From: Phytophthora sp. 'mugwort'
Taxonomy: Eukaryota > Oomycota > Peronosporomycetes > Peronosporales > Peronosporaceae
Assembly (NCBI GenBank): GCA_033558025.1
Contig: JAUCEF010000018.1
Location: 1,426,001-1,490,000, forward strand
Reading direction: 5' to 3'
DNA: 64,000 bases
Part shown: positions 45,263-57,359 of the stretch, piece by piece
Position numbering within the stretch: the stretch's first letter is position 1
Layout: each line of letters starts with the position of its first letter
The notes under the pieces: model-generated
What the model was told of the DNA's origin: nothing
The model's input: the letters and a program-made list of their open reading frames with translations, nothing else
Databases searched by the model: none
Made by a program: the position numbers and the translations under genes

Positions 45263-45539
45263 CTAGGACGCTCGCCGGGTTTGATTGGAATCCGGTACGA
45301 GCCGAGCGTTCTACGTATTGCGACAGCAACAAAATCTACGCGATAATACATGTGATCTACATGAGAATCCTATTGCTAAGATCTCGAACCTTCGTCATGT
45401 CGACGTATACCGTCAATGGGACGTCATGATGGCCTTAGATCTCCTCCAGGAGAATCTCGAGGGTATTGGAAACATCATGCACCGGGAAAGTGGTTTCGAC
45501 AAGCGAAAGCGACAGGCTAGATCAACAATGACAAGGCCA

Positions 45540-46400
45540 TCTTATTCTTAGATACTGGTGCCGAGGTGTCCCTTCTGGATACCGCCTTTGCTCGTAAGAT
45601 TGGGTGCTATATCGACATGAGTCAGAGCCAAGAGTGTGTGTGGATCGGTGAAAATGTGTATGTCACGAATGGAAGGACGCGAATCAAGATCACGTTAGCA
45701 GGATCACTGGTGTACTTTTTCGATATATGGGTTGGAGATCTTGCTGGCCAAGACGCATCCTGGGCATGAACTTTGCTGTCCCTGCTGATCAGGCTAGATC
45801 TGGCCGATGGGTCAATTTGTCTGCCGGACGAGATCCAGATCCAACTCAGTAAACGTCGGCAGCCCTACAATGACAAGGCGAAAGTGGTAACGTTAGATCA
45901 GCATCTCCAGGTTAAAGTTGGGGATCAATCGAGTTACCGCTCCAGTTACGGGCATCCACAGATCGCGAGAAACTATGGGTTACACACAAAGATCAATGGG
46001 TGCCGACGGCGACAAAGGGGCCAGGGAAAACACAGTATCTGTTGTTGACGAATATCAGCTACAGTCGACTGACTCTCCAACGGGATGTACGGATTGCGAT
46101 GTGGCTAGCAGGGGTTCCCCGCTTGCCAGGTTTCGTGTCGATCGGATCGCGTCGATATACGGAGTGGCAGAATCTAGCGTTCCAAGCGACGACGGAAGCA
46201 CTTCCTCCGGATATAGATGGATTGGACCCTGGACCCGCTGTAGAACGCCCAGAATATGCCACGCCGCGTGCAATACTACGTAGAGTCCCGATTTTCGATA
46301 ATGAGGCTGTCATGGCTACACCATCTACCGCAGTTAGCCGATCTGGCGTGACAAACCCCGATCCCTCAAGGGAGAGAAGGATGCATCGAGATCACCGCGT
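45540..46400 (+). pseudogene. Element C aspartic protease and start of the linker
   Basis: AILFLDTGAEVSLLDTAFAR at 45538-45597 contains the D-T-G active site. IKITLAGSLVYFFDIWVG follows, then after a frame break an ILGMNF-like second motif near 45765 and LDLADGSICLPDEIQIQL. Downstream frames to 46400 are shared in part with element B (for example the TLQRDVRIAMWLAGVPRLPG region). The protease matures Gag-Pol. A TGA at 45767 and the frame break inactivate it. Confidence 0.7.
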
Positions 46401-46785
46401 GTAACGTCGCTCAAGGTGGAAGGTGGTGAGGAGGAGCCCGATTCAGCTACGGCGGTCGCCCAAACTGACACCCCGACTGTAAGTCAGGCTGACGAGGTCA
46501 CGATGGTGGCAGATCAGGAAGGACACATCGAGCTGCGGTCGGATCTTGCCCGAAAATGTTTCGGAGGGCGAGGAGATACAACACAAAGTTAGATTATCGG
46601 ACCTGCATGAAGATCGGACACGAAATCACTTAGATCGACCCAGTCTGACTAATCCCGATTGCCGTGAAGATGGTGACCCGACTGAAAACGACTCTACCAT
46701 CATGAAGGAGGGGAGATGAAGACGGAAGACGTGGACAGAGAGTTAGCGGTGCTGCCCGAAGTCAAGATTGCTACGACGGAAGAAT
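46401..46785 (+). pseudogene. Element C protease-RT linker
   Basis: No domain is recognisable. The translation in shifting frames is rich in Asp, Glu, Thr and Val, like the longer linker of element B at 14151-15222. It joins directly to the pre-RT block at 46786. Confidence 0.4.
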
Positions 46786-47960
46786 GACGATCGAGGAGAT
46801 TCAAGTGGGAGATCCAACATATAACATCCCTGAGGAGATCAATCGACTTCGACAGATGATCTGGAAGAGACGACACCTCCTGATCAGCAAAGGCAACGCG
46901 CTGCCTCCGGCTGCAAGGGGTGTTGTTTATGCGATATCGATGTAGGAGGTGCGAAGCCCATGGCGCAGCGAGTACGGAAGGTGGCGCCGCGCTTCAGGAA
47001 GAAGGTATCGGATCTGATCAAGGAATTGTTAGCAGCCAAGATCATTCAACATTCGATTTCTCCATGGGCATCTCCGATCGTGATCATCATTAAGAAGAAC
47101 GGAGTGGATATAGGGCTGTGCATCGACTACCGGTTGGTGAACGATCTGACACCTAATGGTCTACCCGATACCACTGATTAACGATCTGTTGGAAGATCTG
47201 GACAAAGTGCTATGGTATTGCTCATTACACATGGCGAGTGGATTCTGGGTGGTCCCGATGACCGATCGAGCTCGCGCGATCTCGGCCTTCATCACACCTT
47301 TCGAGTTATTCGAGTGGAATAGGATGCCATTCGGACTCAAGATCGCGCCGCAGATTTATCAACGGCTGGTAGACAACGCCTTTTATGGATTCATGAAGAT
47401 CTCAAAATCCGAATCTACGTGGCGACGCACGGATGTGTTTGATGCAGGAGAACCCGAAGATACCGGCAAACCTTCCGTTTAGGACGTAGATCATATATCG
47501 ACGACAGCCTAATCACTGCCGGAACTTGGGATCAACTATGCGATCGGGTGAACGCCTAGAACGCCTACTGGATGCCTGTGGCAGATGGAAATTGTCGATC
47601 AGTGTCGTCAAGAGTTTCTGAGGACTAAGAAAAGTGGATTATCTAGGGCATCAAGTGTCGATCGAAAACCTGGAGGCACATCCGAAGGACGTAAAGGGGG
47701 TAACCGACTTGCCTTTCCCGGAATCGCTCAGATCGATGCAATCGTTCCTAGGCAGTTTGAATTATTATAGCCGATTCATTGAGGATTACGCAATTTATGC
47801 AGCAGTCTTGTATGAGCTGCGTGAAGTGGATTTTAACGAGCTGAGGAAGCGTCAAGATCTCCATCAGGCTCTCGGTGAAATTTCCCCAATCTCGATTTGG
47901 ACGTTCCAGATCCAGACAGATCCAGCTATCCTCTACCCGATCCACCGAAGCCAGTCCTGA
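46786..47960 (+). pseudogene. Element C reverse transcriptase
   Basis: Pre-RT MTIEEIQVGDPTYNIPEEIN starts at 46784; GNALPPAARGVV and QRVRKVAPRFRKKVSDLIK follow. RT blocks: SISPWASPIVIIIKKNGVD, LCIDYRLVNDL, CSLHMASGFW (the first catalytic Asp has become His), FELFEWNRMPFGLK, IYQRLVDNAFYGF. The YIDD box is intact at 47494-47505 in a shifted frame. RKVDYLGHQVSIENLE and MQSFLGSLNYYSRFIED follow at 47630-47790. TAA/TAG stops and frameshifts interrupt it. It is closely collinear with element B RT. Confidence 0.8.
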
Positions 47961-48059
47961 GTGCAGCAGACGATAAGTGGATTCGTGCGTCCAGATCCTT
48001 TAACAAACTGAAGGAGAAGGTCGTCGCTACTTCGATCTTGCGTCATTTCGATTAAGATC

Positions 48060-48996
48060 GTCAACCCGTGATAGTTGTTTATGCCAGTGAGTGGCGATCT
48101 CGGCCGCTCTGATGCAAGAGCACGATCGCGTGTACCACCCAGTAATGTTCGCGAGTCGTACGCTAAAGTCGAATGAAATTAACGGCAACGTGGTAAAGAA
48201 GAAAGTGTTGGCCTTGTTGCGAATCTTAGATCTAAACTACTACATGTTGGTTGGACGACAGATCCGGATCCTGACCAGACACTCGACGCTGGCGTGGCTC
48301 TTCAAATCGCCTGGTCTCTAGGGACGATTAGATCAATGGCTGCACTCCTGTCGCCATGGACGCTGGAGATCGAGAAGTGTACCAAGGGAGAAGATGAGAT
48401 CTTGGGGACGGTCGCCGCCAGCATTGCACCTCGGTCCAAGGTGGACGAGGCTTTGATCGCGATCGCACACAGGAAAGAACCACGCCGTCAGATCCAAGCA
48501 CCAATGCCAGTAATAGGCGCGGACGAGGAGCTGTTTGTGGTGAGCTTTGACGGTCTGCACGAGTAAAACGAGGTGGCGGAGCCTATAGTGCAATTTTGTG
48601 GAAGTTACCTGAGTGGACGGTTTTGAAGGCTCGATCCGATTATGCCACGGATCTGACTGTGAACGCGGCAGAGTACAATGGACTTCTGCTATGTTTTGAC
48701 TTGTTGGAAGGAATGGAGCAAGAACGTTTGGTGATTTGCGGTGATTCAAATCTGGTAATCAGACAAGTACGAGGCGAGATCGACTAAGGTACCTGGATTG
48801 ACGCTGTTGAGGCAGAAGGCTTTGGATCGGCTCAAGGTCTGGCCAGACCACGAACTGTTACACGTGAAGCGTGACTGGAATGCTAATGCGGACAGTTTAG
48901 CTAGCGCTGCGCTGCAACAGCAGCAAGGAGTGAGCGTCAACGAGGTGGAGGCGTATCAGGATCTGGTCACGCGGAATTGTCTGGATGAGATCCTAA
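48060..48996 (+). pseudogene. Element C ordinary RNase H followed by archaeal-type RNase H
   Basis: First domain, 48060-48440: AISAALMQEHDRVYHPVMFA, SRTLKSNE, KKKVLALLRILDLNYYML and RHSTLAWLFK, then SPWTLEIEKCTKGEDEI. Second domain, 48520-48950: first Asp in FVVSFDG, Glu in TVNAAEYNGLLLCFDLLEG, Asp in LVICGDSNLVIRQVRGEID, last Asp in DWNANADSLASAALQ. The order and residues match element B, so the duplication of RNase H function predates the split of the two families. A TAA at 48564 and a frameshift near 48790 break the second domain. Confidence 0.75.
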
Positions 48997-50690
48997 TGAT
49001 CAGATGGGAAGATACCGTGGCGCGGATCTCGCCAGTAGCTACCCGATCAGGAACCAGACCCGTGCACCGACCGACAGGTTTGGACGAGGTTTGTGAGAAA
49101 CTCGGTGCTGATCGTATCCGACAGGCGTGGAAAGCAAGTTTGAAGAAGTATCTGACTGGTGATGTGACTGAACTCACACAAGATCAGGCTAGACTGTGTA
49201 GTAAAATAGCGTCGGACTATGACGTCGACGATAATAATCTGCTGTTCTACTGTCCGCCTACCGAGCGATCGGAAATAGATCGGGACGGATTGATGAGTCT
49301 GGTCGCGCCCGAGACATTCCACCTTGATATCTTGCATCACTATCATGCGAGCGTTGAAGGTGGACATCAAGGCATTGGCCGTACCTATCAACGGATCAGG
49401 GATCATTTCCACTGGAGAGGTTTATATCGCAGCTTGCTGAGATATGTGGGTGAATGTGTAGATTGCGAAACTGGAAAGGGTCGCCCCACGATCAGAGGTG
49501 AATCGCCTGGGAACCTCCGGCGACATAGCCTTTTCAGATCATTGCGATGGATCACATACCGTCGCTGCCGAGGTCGTTCAAGGGCAACACTGAACTACTG
49601 ATCTGGGTAGATCTGTTCACAGCATATGTGATCGCGAAGGCAAGTGCGTCTAGAACGGCACAGACGATCGCCGAGTCGAACGAAGAGTGTGTCTTCCGGG
49701 GATTTGGTGCTAGCGAGGCGATTCCCACATGATTGAGAACCCGGATTCATGTCTGACTTCTTCCGAGCGTTAATAAGATCCTTGGACAGCGACAGAAGGC
49801 GACGATGGCGTACCGACCACAAGCAAACGGAACACCGGAACGGTACAGACCATAACTCGAGCTTTGAAAATGTATGTTTAAGATCTCAACCAGCAGGATT
49901 GGGATGAGTACGCGGAACGACTGGCGTTTGCGATCAACACGGCCCAAGATCGAGTGCGAGGGGATACACCGTTCTATCGCGTACATGGATGGGACCCCAG
50001 ATCAACGTTGGAAGCCACCATACCTTTGGGTAGTACTCGCACCCGAGATCGAGACCCTAGGAGATGGAGGTATTAGATCCGCCGTTATTACACAACGGCA
50101 AGGAAACAAGTCAATGTAAGCTGAAGGAGGCGATTTCAGATCGAGCCGATCGGTATAAAATGAAGAGGCCTACCCACATCAGATCGAAGCCGGATCTCAA
50201 GTTTGGCTGTATCTGGATCGCGTGAAAGAAGGATATGCGCGTAAGCTAGCACATTTGCGGCATGGTCCGTTCCGAGTTGCAGAGAAGATCAACGAATACT
50301 CATTGCGCCTCGAGGTGACCAGAACGGAGTATCGGCTCTTCCCGATTGTACATGTGTCCAAGCTGAAGTTGGTCAAGGAATTCCCAGATCGGCCACAGAT
50401 CGCGTTGCTGTACCAGCTCGGATCGACTGAACGAAACCCTGTTGCTCGAAGATAGCTGGTCACCGGATCTAGAGGCAGATGAATACGAAGTGGAGAAGAT
50501 CGCTGATCTGAGGTCAGGTAGAAGAACTCGGTATGGACGGATCTATCGGGAAATTCTGGTACATTCGAAAGGATATTCAGACCCCAGCTGGGTAGATGAA
50601 GCCGATCTCAACTGCGGAGCACTCCTTCACGATTTCCTTTGGGACAGGCTAACCGGAATCGTTTCGGTGTGATGCAGTCCCACGAGGAAT
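48997..50690 (+). pseudogene. Element C integrase with chromodomain
   Basis: HHCC zinc module: ILHHYHASVEGGHQGIGRTY and ECVDCETGKGRP (49330-49490). Core: MDHIPSLPRSFKGN with the first Asp (49547), LLIWVDLFTAYVIAKAS, second Asp in a PHD-stop-EPGFMSDFF reading (49728-49765) where an Arg codon CGA has become TGA, and YRPQANGT with Glu shortly after (49818-49840). The C-terminal part reads ARKLAHLRHGPFRV and HVSKLKLVKEFPD. The chromodomain at 50480-50640 is intact: YEVEKIADLRSGRRTRYGR ... YSDPSWVDEADLNCGALL. The role would be heterochromatin-directed integration, inferred from chromovirus integrases. Confidence 0.8.
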
Positions 50691-51129
50691 AGTGAGATCG
50701 AGGGGATCGCGGCGAGTTGGTCACCGCGATGACGGATCGGAAGAAGGATCTATGAGAAGACCATAGATCGGAGGAAACGGGTGATGCATGTGACGTTATG
50801 TATGTAAATCCGCACAAAAATTCGAGAAAGTGACGAAGGCAATCCGGATCGGGTACGCTCCAGACGAAGTAGTAGGACGCATGAAGTCCCAAGCAGTCAA
50901 GACGGAAGGAAGTAAGTGTGGATGAAAAGAAAAATGGCTAAGATGAATGCAGGGAGACCTACTCACGAACGGCGGCTTCACACGAAATTGTCGGGATGGA
51001 AGACCAGAGCCAAGTGTAGAACGAACCGAGGCAAGGGTCGAACTTGTTCCGAAGTCGACCGATCCGGTACGTCGGATATTCCGTAGGCCGATCACGAAAT
51101 TAGTTGCGCCAGAGATCGGCGTTGTCAGC

Positions 51130-52980
51130 TTCACGTAGGGCCTCCTGAAGGTCACAGCAAGGTTGGCTGCCCGAGATGCCCGACCTGGATACCAAGTCCC
51201 ATCGTCCGTCGTGGTCGGGAGGTGAAGGAAGAAAGGATCGAGTAATAGATCCAGATCGGCCCACCGCTCACGTATCATTAGAGGAAATGAACGGAATAAC
51301 GCTCGCCAGCTGTCGCCCGCTCGGACCCGCCTTGACGACGACCATGATGGTACTGCTCCACCACTGGGTCACGACGTTGTTCGGCGGTAATTGGGAGATA
51401 TGAGTCGTCTCCCAATAAGCTTGGAGATGTCGTCGCTCGATAGCGACAAGAATCTGCGATCTGGGCGAGAGTGGTATTCGATCTGCGATGGAGCGGCAGA
51501 TCGAAGGTCAGGGTCTCCTCCGGGTTATCCAACACCTCGCAGGGTCGAGCGGCGATCAAGGCCGTGATGTTTGGACCAGTAATCAAGTTGTCCAGATAGT
51601 CGGTACCGGCCCTGGGGGCGCGAACTCCTCGCACGCGCCGCGAGAACCGCCAGCCAGAATGGATGGGGAGCCGGACGGTCAAGGTGCGCCATAGTATGGC
51701 GGTTACTTGAAGCTGACTCAAAGTCATCGCTGGCCACGGATCGATCTCGGCCTGAGTAAGAGCACGAGGCTGATCGTATCCAGGCAGTGAGATCGAGACT
51801 GGGAATAGCAGCGGGACCAATGGCCGCCGAGGAGATCCAGGAGGGGTAGCCGGAGGAAATTTTTCCGGCATCGGATCTAGCAGAGCGTTTAGATTCAGAA
51901 GGAGAAGCTGGCGGACTTGGGGAACTAGGCCCACCCTGAACAGCCGCGGGACTGCCGCGATCAGAGTGTCCAGGACTCGTCGGTTGACGAGCCGCAAGTG
52001 TCTCGTCAGATTCGTGTAGGGAGCCCTCGGGGGTGCCAGGATCGGCTATCTCGATTCGGTTGAGAATCATCGCCGCCCGGGGGGGGGGGATCGGCGACGA
52101 GCTTCAGAACGAGATTGGGACAAAGCGGCCAGCACTTGATCATCGCTGTCCTCCTCTTCGTCTTCTTCACCTTCATCCGATTCTGTCAGTCCGACTGACG
52201 GGGAGCCTCCGTACGGGACGCAACTGAGTTATGTACACTGTCGATCCCCGGACCATCGTCGCCGATCTCTGGCTGAGGCTCGGATTCGGCTAGGAGAGCG
52301 ACTCTCGCCGAGGCAAAGCTGCCTGAACCTTGCGTCGGGGCAGTCGGAACTACCGGGCGGCCAGTAGCAGGAACGGGCCGAACTGCGCAACGGATGCTTA
52401 GGCGAACGACCAGGTGGAGAATGGGAATTCGATCGGCTGCGTTCCCGTTTACCAGATCGAGGGGGGGGCAGATCCACTAGGGCTCACTAGCAGTACCATC
52501 TCGGCGAGACGCTCGGTGACCAGGTCGATGCCCGTGCCGATTCCGTCTTGGTCTGACTTAGCCAGTGGTAAGCGGTCTGAAGATCTGCGATCTGGTTATC
52601 CAGCGCAGGGTTGTCCGCCGAGATGTACCCAGCTCCACACCTGCATCTTAAAATTGTCAAAGGGAGTTAGGTACGACTCAGCTAACTCGACAGACAGAAG
52701 ATCATGTCATCTTACGGGCGTCAGCAGATTTCGTCGCAGCTGTATCCCATCACGGATCGCGGCTGCGAGATCAAACTGTAAAAGGAGATTGGTATCGACC
52801 TCAGCTTGAAGGCAATCTCGCCCGAGTTGGAGCCGATTCCGCTCCGCGCGAAGTTGATCACGCTCACGGACGAGCTCGCCAGCAGTAGAGGTGCCGGTCC
52901 ATCGACTTGTGGATGCCGGACCGGCTACCGGAGCGGAAGAAACGACCCGATCGGGCCTGATCTGGGCTCGGCGGAGTTCG
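51130..52980 (-). pseudogene. Element C antisense accessory ORF (decayed)
   Basis: Same place and strand relation as the element B antisense ORF. N-terminal side (about 52900-52690, minus): coiled coil TAGELVRERDQLRAERNRLQ and QAEVDTNLLLQFDLAAAI. Middle: Ser/Pro-rich, disordered (SPSPPASPSESKRSARS near 51920). C-terminal blocks: TLSQLQVTAILWRTL with GW, TGPNITAL and EVLDNPEETLTF (51720-51490). Then a RRHLQAYWETTH-like block (about 51430) and the terminal LDLLLDPFFLHLP...TWYPGR (51255-51180). Each block aligns with element B. Frameshifts separate the pieces, and the exact start and stop are not determined. Function unknown; no known domain seen. Confidence 0.65.
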
Positions 52981-53689
52981 TTCCCCGGGCCGATCGATGT
53001 TGGCAGATCGACATACGCGTTCGGGCATCCGCGATCTGGCAGATCGGGATTCGATCAGCAATCATCCTAGGGGATGTGCAAGCGTGAAGACGGTACGTCT
53101 TGAGTGGTTGAAGAAGGGCAAGCTTCAGGAGATTCAGGTGGTACGAGATAGGGTTCAGGATTCTGGGAAAATAGGACCAGAAAGGGATAAACAACAGTAA
53201 CGGATATTGGCCGACCCTCCCCCACGCTAGCAAACTTCTGCTCAAGCGCATACCTCGATCGATCGGCATTCAGTGCTTGGCCGACGATCGTCTCGACTCT
53301 CAACTCGCAAGATCCCGCTAGAGGAAGCGGCAAGCAACTCAAGGAAAGGAATAATGTCACAGGGCAACCTCGGCCTCGGATCAAGTCCAGGTCCCGATCG
53401 AAGGTCAACTGCCTCAGATCGGAACCAATAACGGCAGCAGAGCGAAGACTTCCGCGCTGCTCCACGTCCCCGCCTTCCGCCAGGACGTTCAAGACTTTAC
53501 ATCGCTGCATCCTTCGGAGTTCCAAGAGAGCAGATCCAGATTATCAACGGGTACACAAGGCGAGACCAAGTTCATCTGATCACGAATCATCGGGGAACCC
53601 CCTCCGTTAGTCGGTGTCTGGGCGCAGTTGGTAAGCGGATCGGGCTTAATCATATTTTGACCGATCCCGTTACACCACACCTGAATTGT
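52981..53689 (+). repeat. 3' LTR region of element C (left limit uncertain)
   Basis: Matches the fragment 5660-6457 throughout and the element B LTR at its 3' part (ACGGGTACACAAGG ... CCCCCTCCGTTAGTCGGTGTC). It ends GACCGATCCCGTTACACCACA at about 53689, where sequence of a pogo-like transposase begins. By analogy with the 897-bp LTR of B it may start near 52790, but no terminal TG is certain. The 5' partner is missing at the other end of the element. Confidence 0.65.
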
Positions 53690-54925
53690 TCGTTTGATGG
53701 TGGCTACCGTTTTCTCGTTTGCTGCCATGGCCCTGCCTTTTTCTTCTAGCCGTAGTGCTCTCAGTTTAGACTTCAAAGGACCCATGATTCCAACGGGCCA
53801 ATGGCTGACACACCGAGGTGGAGGTTTTAGGCAGATGGCTCAAAAATGTGATACTTAACGAGAGAGCGCAGGTAGAAACCCCACACACGAGCGTCCATCC
53901 AGGCCTTCTTCTCAACAATATAACATGCTCTGAATACACAATGCAGTATAGCAGTTATCATAAAACCCCTTTATACGAATATACGTACCTTCCGGATAGG
54001 TAGGGAGCTCTTCATGTTCTATTGCGCCGTTTGGCTCTCATCTCACAATAAATAAACAGCGGTAATTTCGTTCCATCGACACATATCGTACACACTGCTG
54101 CTATTCTTGCCGAGTGCTTTTGCTGGGCCAAAATTGGCACGGTCTTGCCTTTTGGTGAAACGATTTTTTTTTTATTGATTGGGGGGGGGTCTCGTAATAT
54201 ATTGCCGTCTCGTCCATTTTGTAGATATCACTAGCTGATAAGAACCAAACCTCTCCTTGAAAATAACCGCAGACGCCTCTGGAACTGCTTCAAGGTCAGC
54301 ATTTTTTCCTAATACACAGATAAAGAGCACCAACTCACGATTTAGCATCACAAAATACACTAGAGAGAATAAAGAACATTGTACAGCATATACCTTTAAT
54401 CCGCTGGGAGTCCGTTGGACGAAGCCGTGTCGGTAAGCGAAATGTCTGAGCAACCGCAGCAACGATTCATAGGCGGTACTAGTGTCCTCCGTGCGTTCGA
54501 CATATCCATGTAGCCAATCGTAGCTCTCACGGACAAAGACGGCCATGAAGCACGCTTTTAGAGTCTCGTCGGGTGTCTTTAATGTAAGTGATTAGCTTCA
54601 TGCGGACGGTACGCTCTCCGGTCGCCCTCGCGCTCTCGGGAGCGTTTTTTCGCTTCCTTCAAACGCAAACATATATTGCTTCCTCTTGTGCCAGTCGCAG
54701 AGTTGTCATCTAGGGACACCTTGCGTCCGAGCTGCCTCGCGTTCAATCATTCCCTCCGTCGCACGCAATATCTCCCTCTTTTTCTTAAAGGTGTAGTGCT
54801 TGCGGCGCTTCTTTCCGCTAGCCGTCACAGCTGAAATCAGCACTTCGACATCATCGAAATCGGTCAGCTGAAGTACAACGTCCTCCGCTGCCGAGCTATC
54901 GTTTTCGATTTCACTGTTGGCTGCC
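53690..54925 (-). pseudogene. pogo/Tigger-like transposase remnant (DDE_1), cut by element C
   Basis: Minus strand. HTH part at about 54900-54680: KKRRKHYTFKKKREILRATE, EREAARTQGVP, an in-frame TGA, then a LCDWHKRKQ-like end. A further exon at 54585-54400 (ESYDWLHGYVERTEDTSTAY) precedes an AT-rich intron with GT-AG ends. The catalytic region at 54300-54090 in a shifted frame reads DIYKMDETAIYYETPPP and VPILAQQKHSARIAAVC, the DDE_1 core with the first Asp. The C-terminal MGPLKSKLRALRLEEKG and VATIKRTIQVW lie at 53785-53690 and are truncated at the end of the element C LTR. The 4-5 frame breaks make it a pseudogene. Confidence 0.65.
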
Positions 54926-55312
54926 TCCAGTTTACCGACCGACTAGTTATTAGCCAGCTGCTAGCCAAACGTGATTCGCTAAAAGTAATCGTAGGATTTA
55001 AAACTTTCATCGGAGATAGTACATTATCAACATTATGGTCTCTGTTGTCTTGGAATTTGACTGACAGTTTGTGGCGGCAGTTGCATTCTGTCCGTCGCTA
55101 TAGCGTGATGCGGCCATTTAGAAAACGGGGCAGTTAGCGCTAGGGCATCTAGAAGCAAGGTGGCGATTGTGGAACATGCAAACGAAGTGCCGAGATGCAG
55201 TGCTATTTTGTGTACGTAGATTAGTCGCCATGTCAAGGCTGCCGTCGGCGACCCTGTCGTACCGCACGTCACGTTTCTCAATTTACTGGAGTGCTGGCCA
55301 TACTGCGGCTGC

Positions 55313-55518
55313 ATGAATTAGGATTCGACTTGACATAATATTTTGATTGAGAGATTTGGCATGGCTGAACGGCAATGCAAACTGTTACAGTGTTCATGAA
55401 TTAGGATTCGGCTTGACAAGATCTTTTTGATCTGCATGAATTAGGATTCGACTTGACATGATCTTTTTGATTTAGAGATTTGGCATGACCGAACGGCAAT
55501 GCAAGTTGTAACAATGTT
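55313..55518. repeat. Short tandem repeat, 83-bp unit
   Basis: Unit CATGAATTAGGATTCG(A/G)CTTG occurs at 55313, 55396 and 55436. The first and third units are about 83 bp and share a GAGATTTGGCATG..CGAACGGCAATGCAA end. The middle one is cut to 40 bp. No coding potential. Confidence 0.65.
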
Positions 55519-56635
55519 CATAGCACACCACAATAACAATTCGAGTGTGTGATTAAGCCTCCACCAAGAATGGTCAAGGCTAAACAGTAGCAAAAAGGCA
55601 AGGATTTCCGTTTCTGGTGGCGTTGCGAGATGTGCGTTCCTGCTATCGCCTGTTAAACTTGAAGGGTGGTATTGTAGTCGACGGGGCTGCGAAAAGGTGG
55701 ATATATATCACAGCACGCTTGTCAAGAAAAAGCACTAAGCGCTTAAAAATCTTGGCGCGGGAATCATATTCGAGGCACCGGAAACTGAGGCGTACACGGC
55801 CCTGGAAAGCACGGAGCGTAGAAAAAGACAACGACAATTGCGGAAGTTTCGTGTACCATTTCTGAAGCCCCAAGTGAACTGTCGCTCTCTGGTCTAATGG
55901 AGCTGCGCTGGTCGTAGCTGCATGATTTTGAAGATGAAGCAGCGTTAGTTTGTCGATTAATAAATGCGTGCGTCACATTGAGGCTAGCAAGTTTAATACA
56001 TGGCCAATACATGAAGGAACCTGGAATATATATGTACGGTGCCGCTGAGGCTTCATGAGGCCATTTGCAGAAGGGTTAGGCCGACAAAGCGCAGTGGCCA
56101 TCACTTCGCATTATTGCCGCTGTAGCGCACACATGAATCTAGCCCCCTGCATAATACTTGGTTCTTCGTACTGCGTAGAATGTGAACTGGAGGGCCAGTG
56201 CGACAGACGCTCGGGATCAGAACGCCAGGAAGGTAAAGCTAAACTTGCATATATGTTAGCTAACAACATACATATATGCAGGGCGTGCAGAAGTGGGGGG
56301 GGGGGGGCAGGTGCGAGGACGCAGCGCGGGGAAGCGCTGGCGTCCGACAAAGGCAAGAAAGAAGAAAGCCACACAAGTGCATCTGCATCCTCCTCTCCAA
56401 GCCGAGCCCCGGAGACATTCTGGCCCCGTCTGTCGTGTGTTTAGTGCTTACTTTTTTTTTGCGCTATCCTAAAGTTGCTGTGATGGCGTGGACACTGTCC
56501 CGTCATCATCCACGGTAATACTAACCAAGACAGAGGTTGGCTAGATGCGGCCGACGCGGCCTTCTTGTTATCACTTTCACTTTTTTCTGCATGAAGAGAG
56601 ACGAGTATCGACCTTGTAACCGTGCCCCGAAGCGT
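55519..56635. other. No assignable gene
   Basis: Frames at 55617-55865 (+) and 56055-56444 (+) lack recognisable motifs and have no support. The stretch includes a run of about 13 G at 56294-56307. It could contain decayed transposon sequence. Confidence 0.4.
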
Positions 56636-56820
56636 ACAGTGCACATTATGGTTGCAGCATACGATAGGATCACGCTAATGTGGCCTTCAGTAACATCTCC
56701 TTGGAATTGCTTCTAAACATGGTGGGTTCCAATCTAACGGGGCGAGTTTCCACTTGAGGAATCCAACGGACCCCAAACCGAATTATTTTCAAATTTCGGG
56801 CACCAAAGCGGATTCCCCTA
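56636..56820 (+). repeat. Repeat R1, copy 1 (about 185 bp)
   Basis: From ACAGTGCACATTATGGTTGC to GCGGATTCCCCTA. The inner part begins GGTTCCAATCTAACGGGGCG and contains TCCAACGGACCCCAAACCG. It recurs in the same orientation at 63184-63370 and, for the inner part only, inverted at 61522-61597. Confidence 0.75.
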
Positions 56821-56911
56821 ATAAAACACCAGCTGCCCGGGAACAACCCGAGCCGACACTAAACTTTAGGCTAAACTTTAGCACTTCGTACGCTTCTGCC
56901 AAACGTACAGA

Positions 56912-57359
56912 TTATGTGGACGTCTTTCCGCGAGAAACACGCCCATGTATAGTCGGAAGAGCCGGCACATCACTGTATTGGCGTAGCATGTTTATCACCA
57001 GGGTATCATAATGAAGAACAAGTTTATGAGGAGGGGCCACAAGCAGTTTGATAGGACAAAATAGAAGACACGGCAATGCACCTCCCTTCCTGCCAGCCCT
57101 CTGGTGCGACGGCGTCATCTTGATCACTTGAGTCGCTGCCCTCCACATCGCATAGCGGCTCCTGCTCAGGCTTCGGCTTGTCATGCAGTTCCAATCCTGG
57201 TCCGTGGTGAGCGCGCGGCCGCAGTTGCGGCGGATGGCGTCCTGCTGCACGAGGAGCTTCTCCACAAAACATTTGCCATTTACGAGGCGGTCCGGAGCTA
57301 CGCCGCCAGCGATCGCCATGTTTGTTGGTAGATATCCCTCTCAGATCACAAGTGCACAT
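56912..57359 (-). other. Unassigned minus-strand frames
   Basis: Two overlapping frames: 57319-56912 begins MAIAGGVAPDRLVNGKCFVE, and 57359-57024 contains KPEQEPLCDVEGSDSSDQDD. A single frameshift near 57190 would join the start of the first to the acidic second. I recognise no domain; it may be a transposon accessory gene or a gene fragment. Confidence 0.3.

Noticed and set aside
55617..55865. Basic 82-codon frame as a small gene
   Set aside because: No motif and an equally open frame on the other strand; no support for either.
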